A stretch of 8,820 nt of DNA from Clostridiales bacterium (GTDB lineage Bacteria > Bacillota > Clostridia > Christensenellales > JAISNN01), in NCBI GenBank assembly GCA_031289865.1, contig JAITOQ010000233.1:1-8820 (forward strand). The letters are read 5' to 3'. A program made the position numbers and the translations under genes. The notes under the pieces are model-generated. The model was given only the letters and a program-made list of their open reading frames with translations, ran no database searches and was not told where the DNA came from. Shown here in pieces: positions 1-6,432 of this stretch; the first letter of the stretch is position 1; every line of letters begins with the position of its first letter.

Positions 1-826
1 TCCACAAGCCGCCCGCTATTAGAGAGCCTTTTTTCTGCTCGATACGCGCCCTTTCCGAAACCTCTTCAAGCTCCGCCTCAAGCTCGCTCACAGACCGTTT
101 CGACCGCCTATAGCTACCGCTGTTTAAAAGCGCGTCATAGCTCACCAATCCGAGTACCGGAGTTTTCCCGATCAATACTATCGGGTCGCCGTTATCGTCG
201 CTCCCTATCTCATATTTGAGAACGGGTAAGCTGTAGTCGTCACTCTCTCCGAATTCATTTTCGCCCGCGGAAAGCTGTATCAAAATCTTTAATTTGAGCG
301 TGTCTATCTCCGAATATCTCTCTACATAATGCTTCAGAGGTTCGGCTGAAAATTTATCTAAAATAGCAAGGATTTTCGCATCGTCCTCGCCGTCCTTTTT
401 GAGATAGACGTTGATACTTTTGATTTCCTTGATATCTTTATTTTTTAGCGCGTCTTTAGCTTGTAGCGTATCGGCGACAGACGCCGATTTAGCCGCAACG
501 TCTTTATCTTTTAGAATGCTATTTTCCGACGTGTCTTTGTTTTCTCTCTTTTTGAGCCGTTCCGCGGCGCGGAACAGTTCAGCGATAGCGCGGTCGTCCG
601 CGTCGCGACCGAGTATCAATGCAAAATAGTCGGCTTGATCGATATCCGCCGCTATCTCCGCTTCCGCTCGCCTTAGCTCCTCTTCTACCGACGCGTTGTC
701 CTTGTAGACTATCAGACAAGCGGAACCTTCGTGCATGACGTTTAACAGCCCGACAAAGTTTTCCAGCTTTTTAATGTCCTCCGTCATGCCGCTCCCCGCC
801 GCCGCAAAGATTTTTATCTTTTTCAT
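1..826 (-). CDS. N-terminal part of a probable TIR-like/TPR or STAND-type protein (3' end outside window)
   Basis: An open frame of 275 codons runs off the left edge with no stop. The start at 826 has AGGAG (832-836) 5 bases upstream and a strong promoter. Residues 1-90 (MKKIKIFAAAGS..., then LIVYKDN and ADYFALILGRDADD) look like an alternating alpha/beta fold. Residues 95-137 are a Lys/Asp-rich low-complexity insert with repeated KDK/AKD/NKD words. Then come INVYLKKDGE, ERYSEIDTLKLKILIQL (170-185) and a segment with DPIVLIGKTP (214-223). A charged, probably coiled-coil helix starts near 245. From memory, this order matches the N-terminal module of bacterial proteins with a TIR-like domain before NTPase or TPR regions, in which a VYxYxK strand precedes a YxNxDxxxLxxxxQL helix. 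The C-terminal part is not visible, so NTPase or repeat domains are inference. A defence or stress-signalling role is possible but unproven. Confidence 0.5.
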   Translation of the reverse strand, partial: MKKIKIFAAAGSGMTEDIKKLENFVGLLNVMHEGSACLIVYKDNASVEEELRRAEAEIAADIDQADYFALILGRDADDRAIAELFRAAERLKKRENKDTSENSILKDKDVAAKSASVADTLQAKDALKNKDIKEIKSINVYLKKDGEDDAKILAILDKFSAEPLKHYVERYSEIDTLKLKILIQLSAGENEFGESDDYSLPVLKYEIGSDDNGDPIVLIGKTPVLGLVSYDALLNSGSYRRSKRSVSELEAELEEVSERARIEQKKGSLIAGGLW

Positions 827-831
827 AAGTA

Positions 832-836
832 CTCCT
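832..836 (-). promoter_or_regulatory. Ribosome binding site AGGAG for the left-edge gene
   Basis: AGGAG on the minus strand lies 5 bases before the ATG at 826 and fixes the start of a gene that is open at its other end. Confidence 0.7.
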
Positions 837-855
837 ATAGATTCATCTGTATTAT

Positions 856-884
856 AGTATAACGTAATTGTAGGCAATTGTCAA
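856..884 (-). promoter_or_regulatory. Sigma-A/sigma-70 type promoter for the left-edge gene
   Basis: On the minus strand TTGACA (879-884) is followed after exactly 17 bases by TATACT (856-861). The -35 box is perfect and the -10 box has one mismatch to TATAAT. The predicted start site near 849 gives a leader of about 23 bases containing the AGGAG site. The gene therefore has its own promoter, separate from the hem operon upstream of it. Confidence 0.8.
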
Positions 885-960
885 TGTGTTTTGAAGTTTG
901 TTTTAAATTTTTTATATGTTTGAGGTTGGACAGTTATCCGTTTTAGATTCTTCGCAAGCT

Positions 961-1168
961 CAGAATGACACTTGCTTTTTATTCTGCAGAATGACACATG
1001 CTTTTTATTGTGCAGAATGACACTCGCTTTTTATTGTGCAGAATGACACATGCTTTTTATTGTGCAGAATGACACTCGCTTTTTATTGTGCAGAATGACA
1101 CTCGCTTTTTATTGTGCAGAATGACACTTGCTTTTTATTGTGCAGAATGACACTTGCTTTTTATTCCG
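961..1168. repeat. Tandem array: 8 units of a 26-bp repeat
   Basis: Eight contiguous units begin at 961, 987, 1013, 1039, 1065, 1091, 1117 and 1143, each CAGAATGACAC followed by a variable triplet region and GCTTTTTATT(GTG). Units differ mainly at positions 12-13 (CTTGC, CATGC or CTCGC) and at the last bases (CTG, GTG, CCG). Units 2-5 alternate CATGC/CTCGC, suggesting a two-unit duplication. The array is an expansion of one segment of the dispersed repeat also seen at 6358-6432: the left flank (941-960, TTTTAGATTCTTCGC) and right flank (CGCAATTTTCAAC) match that element. It lies downstream of hemL and upstream of the next promoter. There are no spacers, so it is not CRISPR. Confidence 0.95.
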
Positions 1169-1203
1169 CAATTTTCAACTTTCAACTCTCAACTCTCAAC
1201 TTA
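1169..1203. repeat. Heptad repeat (TTTCAAC family) at the hemL 3' end
   Basis: CAACTTT, CAACTCT, CAACTCT and CAACTTA follow one another with a period of 7 bases. On the minus strand these read GTTGAAA/GTTGAGA, each containing TGA. One of these TGAs is the hemL stop codon (1196-1198). The same heptads recur at 6228-6246, 6309-6339, 6402-6433 and 8204-8230. Confidence 0.85.
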
Positions 1204-2542
1204 AATTCCGTTTAACCGCTTGAAGATAGATGTTTACGTCCTCTTTTGTATGCGCCGCGGAGAGAAAGCAAGCCTCAAATTGTGACGGAGGCAAATAAAA
1301 GCCCGCTCCGAACATCTTTCCGAAATATTCGGCGTACGCGCTTGCGGAGCATTTGCTCGCGGAAGAGAAATCCTTGACGACGTCGGAACAAGCCGATTCG
1401 GGAGAGAGGTTTTCGACGGCGACGGAGCATTTACTCGCGGAAGAAAAATCGCTTGCGTCGGACGCGCCGAAAAACAGCGTATGGAGAGATTCCTTTGCGT
1501 TTAAAAAAACACTTTTATTCGACGTTTTAACCGCTTGTTTCAGTCCGTCGTTTAGGTATGCGGAAAGCGCGGAGAGGGTTTTGTATACCGAAGGGTCGTT
1601 TTTTAAAATCGACAGTTGAGCTATCCCCGCGCACATAGCGAGAGGGTTTCCGCTGAGCGTCCCCGCTTGATAGACCCGCCCTTCGGGAGCAAGGCAATTC
1701 ATGATTTCACTCCGTCCGACTAACGCGCCGACGGGCATCCCACCGCCTATAATCTTACCCAACGTAGTAATATCGGGAGTAATCCCGTACAGCTTTTGCA
1801 CGCCGAAAAACCCGAACCGAAAGCCCGTGATAACCTCGTCCGCAATGAGAAGCGCGCCGCTTTTTTTGCAAAGCCGCTCGACCTCTTTTAAAAATCCCGC
1901 GTCGGGCAAAACCACTCCCATATTACACGGCACGAGTTCGAGAATGACCGCGGCTATCTCGTGCCCGTGCGTTTCAAAAAGCCGCTCTATACCTTGCGTA
2001 TCGTTAAATTCCGCGACCAAAGTATCGCGGGCTACGCCCGTCGGTATCCCGTCGTAAGCGGAAAATTGCGCCGCGCCCGAACCGCCCTTTAAGAGTACCG
2101 CGTCGGAGTGACCGTGATAACAGCCCGAAAATTTGACCAACTTTTCGCGCCCCGTAACCCCTCGCGTGAGGCGCACCGCGGTCATCACCGCTTCCGTCCC
2201 CGAACTCGTAAACCGCGCCTTGTCCGCACCGCGGAACGCGCTCAAAACAAGCTCGGCAAGCGTCGCCTCCGCATCGCACGACGCACCGAAACTCAAACCG
2301 TCCCTTGCAGCCCTCGCGACGCTATCGACAATCTCCTCCCTCGCGTGTCCGAGAATAGCCGCGCCCCACGACGAAACAAAGTCGATATATTCGGTCCCCT
2401 CCACGTCGTAGAGCCTCGCGCCTTTTGCGTGCGAAATGATAGGCGGCTCGCCGCCTACGGAACGAAAAGCACGGACGGGACTGTTGACACCGCCGACCAA
2501 AAAACGCTTTGCGCGCTCAAAATACTCGTGATTTTTTTTCAT
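1196..2542 (-). CDS. hemL: Glutamate-1-semialdehyde 2,1-aminomutase
   Basis: This PLP-dependent cytoplasmic enzyme converts glutamate-1-semialdehyde to 5-aminolevulinate, completing the C5 route begun by HemA. The 448-residue protein shows GGVNSPVRAF near the N-terminus, SSGTEAVMTA (113-122) for phosphate binding, DEVITGFR (235-242) and the Schiff-base lysine K263 in LGKIIGGGMPVGA. YLPPSQFEACFLSAAHT (416-432) is the family C-terminal signature. The usual length is about 425-430 residues; the excess is one 26-residue duplication in which DFSSASKCS occurs at 365-373 and 391-399. The start has GGGAG just upstream and overlaps the hemB stop as ATGA, so translation is probably coupled. The stop codon lies inside the heptad repeat. 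It is the last gene of the hem operon. Function is very secure; the effect of the insert is unknown. Confidence 0.97.
   Translation of the reverse strand: MKKNHEYFERAKRFLVGGVNSPVRAFRSVGGEPPIISHAKGARLYDVEGTEYIDFVSSWGAAILGHAREEIVDSVARAARDGLSFGASCDAEATLAELVLSAFRGADKARFTSSGTEAVMTAVRLTRGVTGREKLVKFSGCYHGHSDAVLLKGGSGAAQFSAYDGIPTGVARDTLVAEFNDTQGIERLFETHGHEIAAVILELVPCNMGVVLPDAGFLKEVERLCKKSGALLIADEVITGFRFGFFGVQKLYGITPDITTLGKIIGGGMPVGALVGRSEIMNCLAPEGRVYQAGTLSGNPLAMCAGIAQLSILKNDPSVYKTLSALSAYLNDGLKQAVKTSNKSVFLNAKESLHTLFFGASDASDFSSASKCSVAVENLSPESACSDVVKDFSSASKCSASAYAEYFGKMFGAGFYLPPSQFEACFLSAAHTKEDVNIYLQAVKRNLS
1345..1450. repeat. In-frame direct repeat inside hemL, 28 bp, offset 78 bp
   Basis: Segments 1345-1372 and 1423-1450 match at 26 of 28 bases (CGGAGCATTTGCTCGCGGAA and onward). 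The offset of 78 bp equals 26 codons, so the frame is kept and the encoded words DFSSASKCS are identical. Removing one period would give a 422-residue HemL, close to the family norm. GAGCA/TGCTC inside the unit can form a small hairpin. Confidence 0.9.
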
Positions 2543-3504
2543 AATTCTCCCTTAAAGCCGCTCGCAAGTTCCTTTGCGTAATAGGTTATCAAGATATCCG
2601 CGCCCGCCCGAAATACCGAAAGCGCGTTTTCCGTCACGACCTTTTTTTCGTCGAGAAAGCCGCGCTCTACCGCCGCTTTTATCATCGCATACTCGCCGCT
2701 GACGCTGTATGCGGCAATAGGCAGAAGGGTCTTTTGACGGAGCTTTGACAAAATGTCGAGATAAAATCCCGCGGGCTTGACCATCAAGATATCCGCGCCC
2801 TCCTTTTCGTCCTCCAAGGATTCGCGGAGAGCCTCACGCGTGTTTGCGGGATTTAATTGATAGCTCTTGCGGTCGCCGAACGCGGGCGCGGACCCCGCCG
2901 CCTCTCGGAACGGACCGTACAGCGCGGAGGAAAACTTTGTCGAATACGACATAATAGAAACGCCGTCAAAGCCGTTTTCGTCAAGCGCGGCTCTTATCGC
3001 CCTCACTTGAAAATCCGCCATAGCGGACGGCGCGACTATATCCGCGCCCGCCTCCGCATGGCTTACGGCAATCCTTTGTAACTGCGTAAGGGTCGCATCG
3101 TTGTCGATTTTGCCGCCGAAGAGTATGCCGCAATGTCCGTGAGAGGTGTATTCGCAAAGGCATACGTCGGTAATCACAGTGAATTCGCCCGCGCTTTTAA
3201 AAGCCTTTACAGCGGCTTGTACCGCTCCGTTTTTGTCGTATGCGCCGCTCCCCTCAGCGTCCTTTTTTTGGGGTACGCCGAATAAGAGGACGCTCCCGAC
3301 CCCCGCCGCCGCCAATTCCTCCGCAACGTACGGCAAGCGGTCAAGCCCGTATCGGAATTGACCCGGCATGGATAAAATCTTTTCCGCACCCCTTTGCCCC
3401 TCGCGGACAAACAACGGGTAGACCAATGCGCCCGTCTTTATATCGGTTTCGTTTACGAGCCGCCGCATTCCAACGCTCCCTCTCAATCTCTTTAATCCGT
3501 TCAT
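2539..3504 (-). CDS. hemB: Delta-aminolevulinic acid dehydratase (porphobilinogen synthase)
   Basis: HemB condenses two 5-aminolevulinate molecules to porphobilinogen in the cytoplasm. The 321-residue length is typical. The two active-site lysines are visible: K190 in SYSTKFSSALYGPFR and K243 in MVKPA. Cysteines 115, 117 and 125 in DVCLCEYTSHGHCG form the active-site zinc site, so this is the Zn-dependent type. RRLVNETD near the N-terminus and the C-terminal AYSVSGEYAMIKAA are also family signatures. The start is preceded by GAGAGGT at a good distance. The stop overlaps the hemL ATG (ATGA at 2539-2542), and 83 bases separate it from the upstream cobA/hemD gene. No oddities are seen in the protein. 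Confidence 0.98.
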   Translation of the reverse strand: MNGLKRLRGSVGMRRLVNETDIKTGALVYPLFVREGQRGAEKILSMPGQFRYGLDRLPYVAEELAAAGVGSVLLFGVPQKKDAEGSGAYDKNGAVQAAVKAFKSAGEFTVITDVCLCEYTSHGHCGILFGGKIDNDATLTQLQRIAVSHAEAGADIVAPSAMADFQVRAIRAALDENGFDGVSIMSYSTKFSSALYGPFREAAGSAPAFGDRKSYQLNPANTREALRESLEDEKEGADILMVKPAGFYLDILSKLRQKTLLPIAAYSVSGEYAMIKAAVERGFLDEKKVVTENALSVFRAGADILITYYAKELASGFKGEL

Positions 3505-3617
3505 TTTTTACCTCTCGACTCTATACGTTTTTTTTCGCTTCTATACCTTTTCTTAAAGGCATTTAAAAATCCCTTTTTCTCTCGTTTCTATACGTTTTGT
3601 AAGGTCTTAAAAATCCC
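3505..3617. repeat. Imperfect duplications of the hemD 3' end in the hemD-hemB gap
   Basis: On the minus strand GGGATTTTTAA occurs at the hemD end (3607-3617) and again after its stop (3563-3573), each followed by a CTT word, A-rich bases and GTATAGA. The forward word CTATAC occurs at 3588-3593 (containing the hemD stop), 3541-3546 and 3521-3526. The pattern suggests that the last codons and stop of hemD were duplicated into the intergenic space. A related word, GGTATAGA(A)GCGAAAAAA, is at 3528-3547 and within hemD at 3944-3962. Confidence 0.55.
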
Positions 3618-5111
3618 GTCGTCGTCTACGGAAAACCCGTTTACGACGACGTTCAAAAATCCTTTACCTACGGCTTCTTTTTCCGTCGCGCTCCCTATAC
3701 ATACGGCGGTAACCCGCGAAAGCAACTCCGCTGAAAACTCCGAAACGAAGTTTTTTACCGCCGACGGGCTATAGAATACCGCCGCCGAAAAACCCTCTTT
3801 TTTTAAAATTTTGAGAACTTGCGGCACGCCTTTATAAGGTAATGTTTCGTATGCTTCTATCTCCGTACACGACGCGCCGCACTCCCTTGCGCGAGCCGAA
3901 AGCCCGTCGTAACCGTCTTTTGCCCGAAGGTACAGAACACTTATTTTTTTTCGCTCTATACCGCCGAAATCTTGTTTTTTTTCGTGGCTTTTTTCGTCTA
4001 TAGCTTTGCCGAACAACGCGTCCGAAAGCCCTTCCGCGCTTTCTTTTTTAGCGACGATATCGGCGGTGATTCCGTGCCGTTTCAGACCCTCGGCCGTCTT
4101 TTTTCCTACCGCGGCAAAGATTATTCCGCTAAAGGCGCGTGCGTCAAGTCCCATACGTTCAACCGCCGCCCAAAAGCTCTCGACTCCCTCCGCGCTCGAA
4201 AACGCAATGTGCGTGGTATTCGCTTTTAGCGCGGCGGCTAATTCAGAAGATATCTCCTTACGGCGAATTTCTATCATAGGACAGACGACCGCTTCGCCGC
4301 CCGCGCCCGTGATTCGGTCAAAGAGCGCGATATTCTTTTCAAACGGACGGGTCAAAACTATCCGCTTTCCCCTAAACGGTCGGGTGTATTCTACCGCCGC
4401 CGCCGCGCCTATTATGATCGCGGCGGGCGGTTCTATACCTCCGTTTTTCGCCTTTTCGGCAAGCCCTAAGAGGGGGGACAAAATCAGCTTTTCATCGTAT
4501 GCACCGGAGCGCGATACGACCGCGCAAGGGGTTTCACCCTTGATTCCGCTTCCCAAAAATTCCCTTTCTATCTCGTCAAGACACGCCGCGCCCATGAGTA
4601 TCTCAACCGTCCCGCCGCGCTCTAAGAGCGCGCAAAGCGGTTCGGTCAATCGACTTTTTTCGCCTCCCGCCTTGACCCACGTCGCCGCCGCAAACGCGGA
4701 CGCACCGCCGCGTTTTGTGAGGGGTATACCCGCGCCCGCCGCCGCGCCCGTCGCCGAACTGACCCCCGCAACGACGTCGAAAGATATCCCTCTCTCCCTC
4801 AAAAAATCGCATTCCTCGCCGCCTCTCCCAAAAAGAAACGGATCGCCGCTCTTTAATCTCGCGACGGTTTTTCCCTCGTTTGCATATTTTTCCAACAGCG
4901 CGTGGATTTGAGTCTGTCCGTCCGCGCCGCCCTTCGGGGGCTTTCCCACGTCGATCAAAAGTGCGCCGTTAGGGATTCTCGAAAGAATTGACGGCGACAC
5001 CAATCGGTCAAAAATCACGACGTCCGCGGACAACAAAAGATCAAGTCCGCGTTTTGAAATGCTTCCCGCGTTTAAGAGCCCCGCGCCTATCAAGTAGACT
5101 GTTCCTTGCAT
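3588..5111 (-). CDS. cobA/hemD: Fused uroporphyrinogen-III C-methyltransferase / uroporphyrinogen-III synthase
   Basis: This is a two-domain enzyme of 507 residues. The N-terminal SUMT domain (about 1-240) has VYLIGAG, DRLVSP, RLKSGDPFLFGRGGEE and GIPLTKRG, and converts uroporphyrinogen III to precorrin-2 using S-adenosylmethionine. The C-terminal HemD domain (about 245-507) starts at GKRIVLTRPF and cyclises hydroxymethylbilane; FYSPSAVKNF near the end is a typical HemD block. I chose the start at 5111 because it has GGAGG four bases upstream and the SUMT fold begins immediately. A longer frame opens at 5186 but adds 25 unmatched residues and overlaps hemC. Odd points: the usual GAGPGDP loop reads GAGLLNAG, the usual Lys-His/His-His region before the conserved Gln reads KGGADGQ, and HemD has a charged insert (IDEKSHEKK...IERKK). 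The fusion is common in Clostridia. It links the common tetrapyrrole route to the siroheme/cobalamin branch. Confidence 0.95.
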   Translation of the reverse strand: MQGTVYLIGAGLLNAGSISKRGLDLLLSADVVIFDRLVSPSILSRIPNGALLIDVGKPPKGGADGQTQIHALLEKYANEGKTVARLKSGDPFLFGRGGEECDFLRERGISFDVVAGVSSATGAAAGAGIPLTKRGGASAFAAATWVKAGGEKSRLTEPLCALLERGGTVEILMGAACLDEIEREFLGSGIKGETPCAVVSRSGAYDEKLILSPLLGLAEKAKNGGIEPPAAIIIGAAAAVEYTRPFRGKRIVLTRPFEKNIALFDRITGAGGEAVVCPMIEIRRKEISSELAAALKANTTHIAFSSAEGVESFWAAVERMGLDARAFSGIIFAAVGKKTAEGLKRHGITADIVAKKESAEGLSDALFGKAIDEKSHEKKQDFGGIERKKISVLYLRAKDGYDGLSARARECGASCTEIEAYETLPYKGVPQVLKILKKEGFSAAVFYSPSAVKNFVSEFSAELLSRVTAVCIGSATEKEAVGKGFLNVVVNGFSVDDDGIFKTLQNV

Positions 5112-5115
5112 AATT

Positions 5116-5120
5116 CCTCC
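5116..5120 (-). promoter_or_regulatory. Ribosome binding site GGAGG deciding the cobA/hemD start
   Basis: GGAGG on the minus strand is followed by AATT and ATG (5111-5109). No comparable site precedes the alternative ATG at 5186, which favours the shorter protein. Confidence 0.85.
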
Positions 5121-5166
5121 GATGAGCAAACTGCTTTTGCATACTTCATTTACTCCGCTAAGCGTG

Positions 5167-6087
5167 CTATTCCTTGCGTAATTCATCCGCTAAACGGTCG
5201 GCAAGCCGTTTTCCTTCGTCCTCTATATCGCGAATATTCGCCGAAACAAACCCTTTTTTAAGGGCTTTTCCATCCGAATAAAGGAGCGTGAGCGACGCAA
5301 GTTCTCCGTGAAATTCCGCGTACGCCGCGCACGGCGACGCACAGCCGCCTCCGAACCGCATCATAATTGTTTGCTCAAGCAATGCGGCGCGGCGGCTTGT
5401 TTCACAATCAAAGGCTTTGAGATATCCGTAGTCCCCGTCGCGCCGCCCTTGTACCGCAAGGATTCCCTGTCCCGCCGCGGGTACGATTTCGCCCGTGTCA
5501 AAATAGCGCGACACGCGCCCCTTTAGCCCCAACCTATGCAACCCCGCCGCCGCCAAAACAAGCGAACCGTATTCGCCCCGATCTAACTTTTGGAGCCGTG
5601 TCGGGACGTTTCCTCTGATGGGTTTGATTGAAATTCCGCGGTATAGATCGGCGATTTGCACCCCGCGCCGTGCGGAAGAAAAGCCTATCGGCGACGGAAT
5701 TTCTTCGCGCCGTGCGGAGGAAAAGCTTATCGGCGGCAAGGTTTTATCACCCGTGATAGGCAATACCAAAACGTCGCGTGCGTCCTCTCTCTCCGAATAA
5801 GCGTATACGGGAAACTCCGAATCAAACGGAAGATCCTTTAGACTGTGCACCGCAATATCGATACTCCCGTCCTTTAGCGCGTTTTCGAGCGCGTCCGAAA
5901 ACTGCCCCTTTGCCGTGAGCGCGTCAACGGACAATTCGGAAACAACGTCGCCCGACGGAACAAACCGCAGTACCTCAAATTCTATATCGGGATTTATCCG
6001 TCTAAGCGCGGAAACCACGGTTTCGGTCTGAATGAGCGCAAGACGGGAGAAACGGGTACCGACCTTTATAATCTTAATTTTCTTCAT
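5167..6087 (-). CDS. hemC: Hydroxymethylbilane synthase (porphobilinogen deaminase)
   Basis: HemC polymerises four porphobilinogens to hydroxymethylbilane on a dipyrromethane cofactor. The protein has 306 residues. TRFSRLALIQ (11-20) is the N-terminal signature, HSLKDLP (81-87) holds the catalytic aspartate D85, and IRGNVPTRLQKLDRGEY matches the family core. Cys249 in GGGCASPCAAYA is the expected cofactor attachment site. The usual GTSSLRR motif reads GFSSARR (135-141): both arginines are kept, but the Thr and Leu are replaced. The motif is preceded by a near copy, SFSSARR (121-127), in a 14-residue duplication. An AGGT site lies about 7 bases before the ATG; this is weaker than those of its neighbours. 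The gene follows the 324-bp repeat region after hemA, and 55 bases separate it from cobA/hemD. Assignment is secure. Confidence 0.97.
   Translation of the reverse strand: MKKIKIIKVGTRFSRLALIQTETVVSALRRINPDIEFEVLRFVPSGDVVSELSVDALTAKGQFSDALENALKDGSIDIAVHSLKDLPFDSEFPVYAYSEREDARDVLVLPITGDKTLPPISFSSARREEIPSPIGFSSARRGVQIADLYRGISIKPIRGNVPTRLQKLDRGEYGSLVLAAAGLHRLGLKGRVSRYFDTGEIVPAAGQGILAVQGRRDGDYGYLKAFDCETSRRAALLEQTIMMRFGGGCASPCAAYAEFHGELASLTLLYSDGKALKKGFVSANIRDIEDEGKRLADRLADELRKE
5664..5739. repeat. In-frame direct repeat inside hemC, offset 42 bp
   Basis: Copies begin at 5664 and 5706 (CGCGCCGTGCGGAAGAAAAG against CGCGCCGTGCGGAGGAAAAG) and stay nearly identical for about 30 bases. The 42-bp offset is 14 codons, so the frame is preserved. 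The copies encode the two (G/S)FSSARR words of HemC. The segment before the real motif is about as much longer than in E. coli HemC as one repeat period. Confidence 0.9.
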
Positions 6088-6108
6088 TGATATACCTATT
6101 GTTTTAAA

Positions 6109-6246
6109 TTGAAAGTTGAAAGTTGAAAAGTGAGGTGTCGCTTTGCTCCGACAAAAAAGCCGATGGCATTCTGAGCGGAGTGAAGAATCTCAAACGATTT
6201 CTACGAATTACATCTATTTTAATCCGCAACTTTCAACTTTCAACTT
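6109..6246. repeat. Dispersed element with inverted heptad arms in the hemA-hemC gap
   Basis: The left arm (6109-6131, three TTGAAAG heptads) and right arm (6228-6246, CAACTTT heptads) are inverted copies that can pair over about 16 bp. Between them lie GTCGCTTTGCTCCGACAAAAAA and, at 6168-6189, the word ATTCTGAGCGGAGTGAAGAATC. An element of similar design, with the same GTCGCT...CTCCGA-AAAAAA core, is at 8136-8230. The arms and small size resemble a miniature inverted-repeat element, but I see no target-site duplication. No gene is visible here. Confidence 0.7.
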
Positions 6247-6432
6247 AAAACGGCTGACGTTTTAGATTTTTCACTCCGCTCAGAATGACACCTATTTTTT
6301 ATCCGCAATTTTCAATTTTCAACTTTCAATTTTCGACTTAAAACGGCTGACGTTTTAGATTCTTCGCTCCGCTCAGAATGACACCTATTTTTTATCCGCA
6401 ATTTTCAACTTTCAACTTTCAATTTTCAACTT
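6247..6432. repeat. 93-bp tandem duplication containing the dispersed repeat and the hemA stop
   Basis: Copy 1 (6247-6339) and copy 2 (6340-6432) are nearly identical. Each starts with AAAACGGCTGACGTTTT, a short AT-rich hairpin. Then come GATTYTTCRCTCCGCTCAGAAT, GACACCTATTTTTTATCCGC and a run of CAACTTT-type heptads. Copy 2 overlaps the last codons of hemA. Together with 6109-6246 this fills the 6088-6411 gap; I see no open frame and no convincing promoter there. Confidence 0.9.

Noticed and set aside
961..1168. Possible CRISPR array
   Set aside because: The 26-bp units are directly adjacent with no spacers, and the variation is a few bases per unit. It is a simple tandem array derived from a dispersed repeat.
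2108..2581. 157-codon plus-strand open frame opposite hemL/hemB
   Set aside because: Arg-rich shadow of well-supported genes with no ribosome binding site or recognisable motif. The plus-strand frame at 7390-7872 was rejected for the same reason.
4006..4911. 301-codon open frame on the plus strand
   Set aside because: It lies wholly opposite cobA/hemD, is rich in Ala, Ser and Pro as expected for an antisense frame, and matches no family.
5112..5186. Longer CobA/HemD starting at 5186
   Set aside because: The extension overlaps hemC and has no family match. The ATG at 5111 has a clear GGAGG site.
1345..5739. A shared mobile coding element in hemL and hemC (both encode FSSA from TTTTCTTCCGC)
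   Set aside because: The common core is only 11 bases, the flanks differ, and FSSA also occurs naturally in HemB. Independent slippage explains both.
6247..6263. AAAACGGCTGACGTTTT hairpin (again at 6340-6356) as an intrinsic terminator
   Set aside because: The stem is only 6-7 mostly A-T pairs, and on the minus strand only four T follow, as part of the stem. It is a component of the duplicated repeat.
6088..6411. Promoter for hemC in the repeat region
   Set aside because: I found no -35/-10 pair with acceptable spacing on the minus strand; the sequence is explained by repeats.
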